In this document: positions 40,479 through 44,528 of the stretch, piece after piece | Numbering within the stretch: the stretch's first letter is position 1 | How the letters are laid out: each line of letters starts with the position of its first letter | Source: DAOUBA01 sp034432855 | GTDB lineage: Bacteria > Chloroflexota > Anaerolineae > B4-G1 | Direction of reading: 5' to 3' | Length of the DNA: 44,528 nucleotides | NCBI GenBank assembly: GCA_034432855.1 | Contig: DAOUBA010000081.1 | Span: 1 to 44,528 of the forward strand | The notes under the pieces: generated by a model | What the model saw: the letters and a program-made list of their open reading frames with translations, nothing else | Told to the model about the DNA's origin: nothing | Database searches by the model: none | Program-made: the position numbers and the translations under genes

Positions 40479-41770
40479 AGCGCAGACTGGTCCTGCTTGC
40501 CGGCCTCATCTACGCATTGCTCCTGCTGGGGCTTGCGACGCTGAACGGCGGCCTGCTTGCGCTGGCCCTGCCCTTGGCAGTCTATCTGCTCGCCGCGCTC
40601 CTCCACGGGCCGGAGGTGCCCCGCCTGCGGGTCACACGCACCCTCAGCACCGACCGTGTCTCGCATCGCTCCCCCGTGACCGTGCGGCTCACGCTGACCA
40701 ACGAGGGCGCGCGGTTGGAAGAAGCGCTCATAAAAGACCCGCTCCCCCGCTCGCTCCAGGTGCTGGATGGGCAGCCTTCGCTACTGACCGCTCTTCCCCC
40801 AGGCGAGATGGTCGAACTGACTTATACGGTGTGTGGCCCGCGTGGGTGCTACGAGTTCCAGGACGTGCAGGTGATGGTGAGTGATACATTGGGACTGTTC
40901 CAATGTCGAGTGCGCCTGTCCGCCCGCGATCAACTCGTCATCCTGCCGGAGGTGCTGCGGTTGCGCCGCGTGGCGATCCGCCCGCTCCACACCCGTGCCT
41001 ATGCGGGACCTGTGCCGGCGCGTAAGGGTGGGGCCGGCGTCGAGTTCTTTGGCGTGCGCGAATACCGGTCGGGCGACCCCACGCGCTGGATCAACTGGCG
41101 CTTGAGCGCCCGCCATCCTCACGCGCTCTTTGTCAACGAGTTCGAGCCAGAGCGTACCGCCGACGTCGGTCTGATCCTCGATGCCCGCCGTCGCAGCGAC
41201 ATCAGAACACTGCGCGGCTCGCTCTTCGAGTACGGCGTCATGGCCACGGCCTCGCTCGCGCAGGCGTTTCTCAACGATGGCAATCGTGTGGGGTTGCTCA
41301 TCTACGGCGGGGCGCTCCAGTGGACCTTCCCCGGCTATGGCAAGGTGCAGCGTGAGCGCATCCTGCGGGCGTTGGCTGCCGCCGAGACCGGCGAGAGCCT
41401 GGTGTTCGAAAGCCTCGATTATCTCCCCACGCGCTTTTTCCCCGCCCGCTCGCAACTCGTCCTGGTCAGCCCGCTCTGCCCGGACGATCTGCCCACACTG
41501 GTCCGGCTGCGAGCGCGCGGCTATAGCCTGTTGGTCATCAGCCCCGACCCGGTCTCGTTCGAGGCACAAGGCCTTGGATCGGGAACGGTCGTCGCGTTGG
41601 CTGCCCGCATCGCCCGTCTGGAACGTGCGTTGCTCATCCATCGCCTGCAGCGGGCCGGCATCCAGGTGGTAGACTGGCTGGTCGAACAGCCCTTCGATCA
41701 GGTGGTGCATACCGCGCTTGTGCGGTTGCCGCACCTGTGGCGTACGATTGGAGTGGAGCGAGGCGTATGA
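40475..41770 (+). CDS. DUF58 (VWA-like) domain protein
   Basis: 431-aa protein with two hydrophobic segments at residues 5-40, a beta-rich middle (VRLTLTNEGARLEEALIKDPLP) and the DUF58 core GVEFFGVREYRSGDPTRWINWRLSAR, followed by a von Willebrand A-like domain (DVGLILDARR in place of a MIDAS DxSxS). It is the usual partner of MoxR. The start and stop both overlap neighbours by 4 bp. Confidence 0.9.
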   Translation: MKRRLVLLAGLIYALLLLGLATLNGGLLALALPLAVYLLAALLHGPEVPRLRVTRTLSTDRVSHRSPVTVRLTLTNEGARLEEALIKDPLPRSLQVLDGQPSLLTALPPGEMVELTYTVCGPRGCYEFQDVQVMVSDTLGLFQCRVRLSARDQLVILPEVLRLRRVAIRPLHTRAYAGPVPARKGGAGVEFFGVREYRSGDPTRWINWRLSARHPHALFVNEFEPERTADVGLILDARRRSDIRTLRGSLFEYGVMATASLAQAFLNDGNRVGLLIYGGALQWTFPGYGKVQRERILRALAAAETGESLVFESLDYLPTRFFPARSQLVLVSPLCPDDLPTLVRLRARGYSLLVISPDPVSFEAQGLGSGTVVALAARIARLERALLIHRLQRAGIQVVDWLVEQPFDQVVHTALVRLPHLWRTIGVERGV

Positions 41771-42264
41771 GTATCGTGTTCGCGTGGCTCAGCATCGTTG
41801 TGGCGATGATGGCGCTCGCACTGGGATACGGACTGGGCAACGTGTGGGGCGGCGTTGGATTCATCCTGGCGACGGGGTTGCTGTGGCTGCTCGGCCGATG
41901 GCGCAACTGGGATTGGACGGCGCCGTCGGTGTTTGCGCTCTGGGTCGGGACGGCAGCAGCAGGGCTGTGGTTGGGTCTGGGTGCAGGGTGGATGCTCGTC
42001 GGCGTCGTGGCGGCGCTTTCGGCGTGGGACCTCGAGTACTTCGCCCGGCGGCTGCAAGACGCCGGCCACGCCGAGCAGGTCGTCGCGCTGGAGCGCACTC
42101 ATCTCAGGCGGCTGCTGGCCGTCAATGTAGCAGGACTGGCGCTGGGAGCCATCGCGCTTGGCATACATATTCGCCTGAGCTTTGGCCTCATGCTCGTCCT
42201 GGCGCTCGTCGCTGTATGGGGCCTGAGCCGCGCGGTGAGATTCTTGCGGCAGGAAGAGGATTGA
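41767..42264 (+). CDS. Membrane protein closing the MoxR operon
   Basis: 165-aa protein with about five hydrophobic segments: near 3-22, 25-42, 50-68, 70-85 and 118-155 (the last a pair). A charged loop YFARRLQDAGHAEQVVALERTHLRR lies between them. No family was recognised. ATG 41767 overlaps the DUF58 stop; the longer frame from 41737 is discarded. The last codons overlap the -35 element of the atp promoter. Confidence 0.65.
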   Translation: MSIVFAWLSIVVAMMALALGYGLGNVWGGVGFILATGLLWLLGRWRNWDWTAPSVFALWVGTAAAGLWLGLGAGWMLVGVVAALSAWDLEYFARRLQDAGHAEQVVALERTHLRRLLAVNVAGLALGAIALGIHIRLSFGLMLVLALVAVWGLSRAVRFLRQEED

Positions 42265-42289
42265 TGCTGACCCCCAAAACTGGTATAAT
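42261..42289 (+). promoter_or_regulatory. Sigma70 promoter of the atp operon
   Basis: TTGATG (42261-42266), a 17-bp spacer and TATAAT (42284-42289) with an extended TGG. The transcript start near 42296 leaves a leader of about 9 nt before GTG 42305. The promoter is intact although the first gene is broken. Confidence 0.75.
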
Positions 42290-42304
42290 GACCTGGAAGT
42301 TTCT

Positions 42305-43586
42305 GTGTCCGGTGGTCGTGTCGTGGAACGAACCGGTATCGTCGTACGGGTTGCCGGCGTGGTGGTGGATGCCGAATTCCCCTCCGGCGACCTGCCCAGC
42401 ATCCATAACGCCCTCCTGATCCGGTCGGACGACGGCTCCGACCTGGTGGCCGAGGTTCAGGAGCATGTGAATCCCCACACCGTGCGGACGGTCGCCATGC
42501 GCACGACCGCCGGCCTGCGGCGTGGGCTTGCCGTCATAGATACCGGCGGCCCCATCCGCGTGCCGGTGGGTCGGGCCACTCTGGGACGGATGTTCAACGT
42601 GTTGGGGCAGCCTATAGATGGACAGCCCCCGCCAGAAGCGGAAGAATGGCGGCCCATTCACGTGGCTTCGCCCCCTTTGCGCGATCAACGCGTGGTGTGG
42701 CGGCCATTCGTCACCGGCATCAAGGCCATAGACCTGCTCACTCCCTACCCGCGTGGCGGCAAGATCGGACTCTTCGGTGGGGCCGGGGTGGGCAAGACGA
42801 TGCTGATGATCGAATTGATGCGCCACACGATCCGCGAGCATTCGGGCATCGTTCTCTTCGCCGGCGTGGGCGAGCGCAGCCGCGAGGGTAACGAACTGTG
42901 GCTGGAGATGCAACGCGGCGGAGTCCTGGATCGCACCGTTCTCGTCTTTGGTCAGATGAACGAACCGCCCGGGGCCCGTCTACGTGTCCCGCTCACCTCT
43001 GGCGACCGAGATGGGCAAACTCCAGGAGCGCATCACGACCACCTCGCGGGGGAGTATCACCTCGATCCAGGCCATCTATGTCCCCGCCGACGATCTGACC
43101 GACCCGGCGGTGGTGGCGACTTTTGCCCACCTCGACGCTGCCACCGTCCTCTCGCGGCGACAGGTCAGCCTGGGGCTCTATCCGGCGATTGACCCGCTCG
43201 CGTCCAGCAGTACGTTGTTGACGCCTGCCGCCGTCGGCGAGGAGCACGTGGCGATCGCTAACCAGGTGCGGACACTCCTGGCACGCTACCAGGAACTCCA
43301 GGACGTAATCGCCATCCTGGGTGTCGAGGAGTTGAGCGAGGCCGATCGCATTGCCGTCCACCGTGCCCGGCGCGTGCAGCGTTTTCTCACCCAACCCTTC
43401 TTCGTCTCTGAACCGTTCATCGGCATGCCGGGCCGCTACGTGCCACTCGAAGAGACGCTGCGCGGCTTTCGGGAGATCGTCGAGGGCCGCCACGACGACC
43501 TGCCCGAGCAGGCGTTCTACATGGTAGGGACGATTGACGAGGCGGTGGAAAAGGCTCGCTGGATGAGGAGTGATGGTGGCGGATAA
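42305..43586 (+). pseudogene. atpD: N-ATPase subunit beta gene with ~146-bp internal deletion
   Basis: The first part encodes an ordinary F-type beta subunit from GIVVRVAGVVVDAEF through the P loop GGAGVGKTM (near residue 158) and GERSREG to VFGQMNEPPGARLRV. At about 42990-43000 the reading frame breaks and resumes at LATEMGKLQERI in another frame, running normally through GSITSIQAIYVPADDLTDPA to the end. Compared with intact beta subunits about 52 residues are missing, including Walker B (LLFIDNIF), and the loss of about 146 bp shifts the frame. GTG 42305 is the likely start. No functional product is expected. Confidence 0.9.
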
Positions 43587-43911
43587 ACGACTGCGCTTGA
43601 CGGTACTGACACCTGCTGGGGTATTGTTGGACGTGGCCGACGCGGCGTGGGTGCAGGTGCCGCTGGCCGACGGCGGAAGTGTGGGCATCTATCCGGGCCA
43701 CGCCCCGCTGCTGGCCGCAACGCGGCGGGCGGCGCTGCGCTATGCGACCGCCATGGGAGAACACCGGACGGAGGAATTCGAGGCCGGAATTCTGCAGGTG
43801 ACGGGCCAGCAGGTCCTGCTCCTCACCGGTGGGGCTGGCGCGAGTGCAGGCACGCCGGCAGGTGAAACGCCACAGTTCGCCCGCCTGATCGAGATGTTGG
43901 GGGCGGGATAA
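43573..43911 (+). CDS. atpC: ATP synthase epsilon-like subunit (N-ATPase)
   Basis: 112-aa protein with the N-terminal beta-sandwich of epsilon subunits (RLTVLTPAGVLLDV, DGGSVGIYPGHAPLLAAT) and no C-terminal helical hairpin, as is common in N-ATPases. It overlaps the end of atpD by 14 bp. GAGGAG lies at 43565-43570, so ATG 43573 or GTG 43576 is the start. The gene itself is undamaged. Confidence 0.85.
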   Translation: MVADKRLRLTVLTPAGVLLDVADAAWVQVPLADGGSVGIYPGHAPLLAATRRAALRYATAMGEHRTEEFEAGILQVTGQQVLLLTGGAGASAGTPAGETPQFARLIEMLGAG

Positions 43912-43916
43912 CTTGC

Positions 43917-44138
43917 ATACGCGCGACGACGCTGGGCTGGGAACTGGCGCTGCCGATCTTTGGCGGCGTGCTGGCCGGCTATTACCTGGACCGCTGGCTG
44001 GAGACGGGCCCCGTCTTTACCCTGGGCCTGTTGACGTTCGGCCTGAGCGTCAGCGTCTATAACATCTGGTGCGTTGTCCGGCGGTGGGAAGCCCGGCAAG
44101 AGCCGGCCCAACCGAAGGATGAGAAGCTAACGCGATGA
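43917..44138 (+). CDS. atpQ: AtpQ-like membrane protein (N-ATPase), start codon unclear
   Basis: About 70 aa, with two membrane segments: LGWELALPIFGGVLAGYYLDR and FTLGLLTFGLSVSVYNIW. These match the AtpQ (AtpI-like) subunit that follows atpC in N-ATPase operons. No ATG, GTG or TTG lies in frame between the atpC stop and the conserved block; only ATA 43917 or CTG 43932 is available. A mutated start or a non-standard one is possible. The stop overlaps atpR (ATGA). Confidence 0.7.
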   Translation: MRATTLGWELALPIFGGVLAGYYLDRWLETGPVFTLGLLTFGLSVSVYNIWCVVRRWEARQEPAQPKDEKLTR

Positions 44139-44392
44139 GTCTGACCTGGTTGTTTGCCGGGATATTGCTTGGCCTGCTCAATGCGCTGACGATGGCGGCT
44201 ACGGTGCGCGGTCTGACCTCCGGCGCTGCGGCGAACCGGCTGTACTGGATCACCGGTGGGATGGTCGCACGCTGGGCGTGGACCGCTGCGTTACTGGTCA
44301 TAGCATTGCGGCAAAGCGCAGGCGCGGGGCTCGCGGCCTTTGCCGGACTCTGGATTGCCCGCTGGGCCGCCATTGCGTGGTGGACCTCCTAA
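44135..44392 (+). CDS. atpR: AtpR-like membrane protein (N-ATPase)
   Basis: 85-aa protein with three membrane segments (residues 2-20, 38-58 and 64-84) and conserved Arg residues at the membrane boundary (VRGLT, ARWAW). AtpR is specific to N-ATPases, where it is thought to interact with the rotor ring. Gene order atpD-atpC-atpQ-atpR is diagnostic. Normally atpB follows at once; here 103 bp of non-coding DNA and a new promoter follow. Confidence 0.8.
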   Translation: MSLTWLFAGILLGLLNALTMAATVRGLTSGAAANRLYWITGGMVARWAWTAALLVIALRQSAGAGLAAFAGLWIARWAAIAWWTS

Positions 44393-44443
44393 CCCCTCCC
44401 CCCCCATGCGCGTCAACCTAAGAGAAACCCTAACGGGATGCGC

Positions 44444-44472
44444 TTGCGCTCCGAGCCAGGCTGTGGCATGAT
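44444..44472 (+). promoter_or_regulatory. Possible sigma70 promoter before the last gene
   Basis: TTGCGC (44444-44449), a 17-bp spacer and CATGAT (44467-44472). The -10 matches 4 of 6 consensus bases, so this is weak evidence that the next gene is a separate transcription unit. Confidence 0.4.
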
Positions 44473-44495
44473 ACCCGCAAAAAGAGGAGGCCACA

Positions 44496-44528
44496 ATGAT
44501 CGACGTTGCCCACGCAGGCTCCCAGTTG
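44496..44528 (+). CDS. Start of an unidentified gene, cut by the window end
   Basis: ATG 44496 with a strong AGGAGG at 44485-44490 opens a frame MIDVAHAGSQL that runs off the window. Eleven codons do not identify it. It does not resemble the usual beginning of atpB, the gene expected here. Confidence 0.5.
   Translation, partial: MIDVAHAGSQL

Noticed and set aside
42984..43586. Independent 200-aa gene downstream of atpD
   Set aside because: It is the 3' part of atpD after the deletion and has no start signal.

Overview
The window looks like part of a chromosome from an anaerobic member of the Chloroflexota (Anaerolineae/Caldilineae-like). This is inferred from gene content only: an N-ATPase-type atp operon, a LacI-type/histidine kinase/AraC one-piece regulator, tungsten-enzyme, Hdr and hydrogenase genes, and GC-rich DNA scattered with small toxin-antitoxin (TA) modules. 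No ribosomal RNA or other taxonomic marker was available.

Layout. 1-1.5 kb: a methyltransferase and repeat-rich non-coding DNA. 1.5-1.9 kb: a tRNA-Asn(GUU) gene interrupted by a 238-nt group I intron, with its own sigma70 promoter. 1.9-5.1 kb (+): an antitoxin/PIN pair, a perfect intrinsic terminator, a glycoside-hydrolase-like protein and a CinA homologue with a degenerate C-terminal active site. 5-12.4 kb (-): a large putative carbohydrate-active protein, a small membrane protein, a pseudo-receiver and a 1206-aa hybrid sensor/regulator. 12.4-14.7 kb (-): murE and a REP-associated transposase.

The core runs leftward from 37.5 to 14.7 kb. It holds nuoJK (fused), nuoL, nuoM, nuoN, moaD, an aldehyde ferredoxin oxidoreductase (AOR), a ferredoxin, an HdrA-MvhD fusion, an HdrC-ferredoxin-MvhD fusion, the [NiFe] hydrogenase small and large subunits, and a polyferredoxin. 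There is no HdrB, so this is not an ordinary heterodisulfide reductase. HdrA is interrupted by one in-frame UGA exactly where a CxxC/CxxU motif is expected and is best read as a selenoprotein. The likely role is hydrogen- or ferredoxin-linked flavin-based electron bifurcation coupled to aldehyde/carboxylate chemistry by AOR. The Nuo subunits lack many residues thought essential for proton translocation.

This core is studded with small gene cassettes: DUF4258/YgiT, RelE/antitoxin (two copies), HEPN/MNT, an ATPase/PIN-like pair, GxxExxY, DUF5674 and orphan antitoxins. Several are flanked by direct repeats made from the end of a neighbouring host gene. Two stubs of the hdrA 5' end, one duplicate of the mvhG 3' end and one of the HEPN 5' end remain as scars. 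I regard this serial cassette insertion with duplicated gene ends as the most unusual signal in the window.

37.6-42.3 kb (+): an ACT-domain protein followed by a MoxR/DUF58/DUF4129 operon. 42.3-44.5 kb (+): the start of an N-ATPase operon (atpD, atpC, atpQ, atpR) in which atpD has lost about 146 bp including Walker B, atpQ lacks a standard start codon and atpB does not follow. The operon appears to be decaying, unless the assembly is wrong there.
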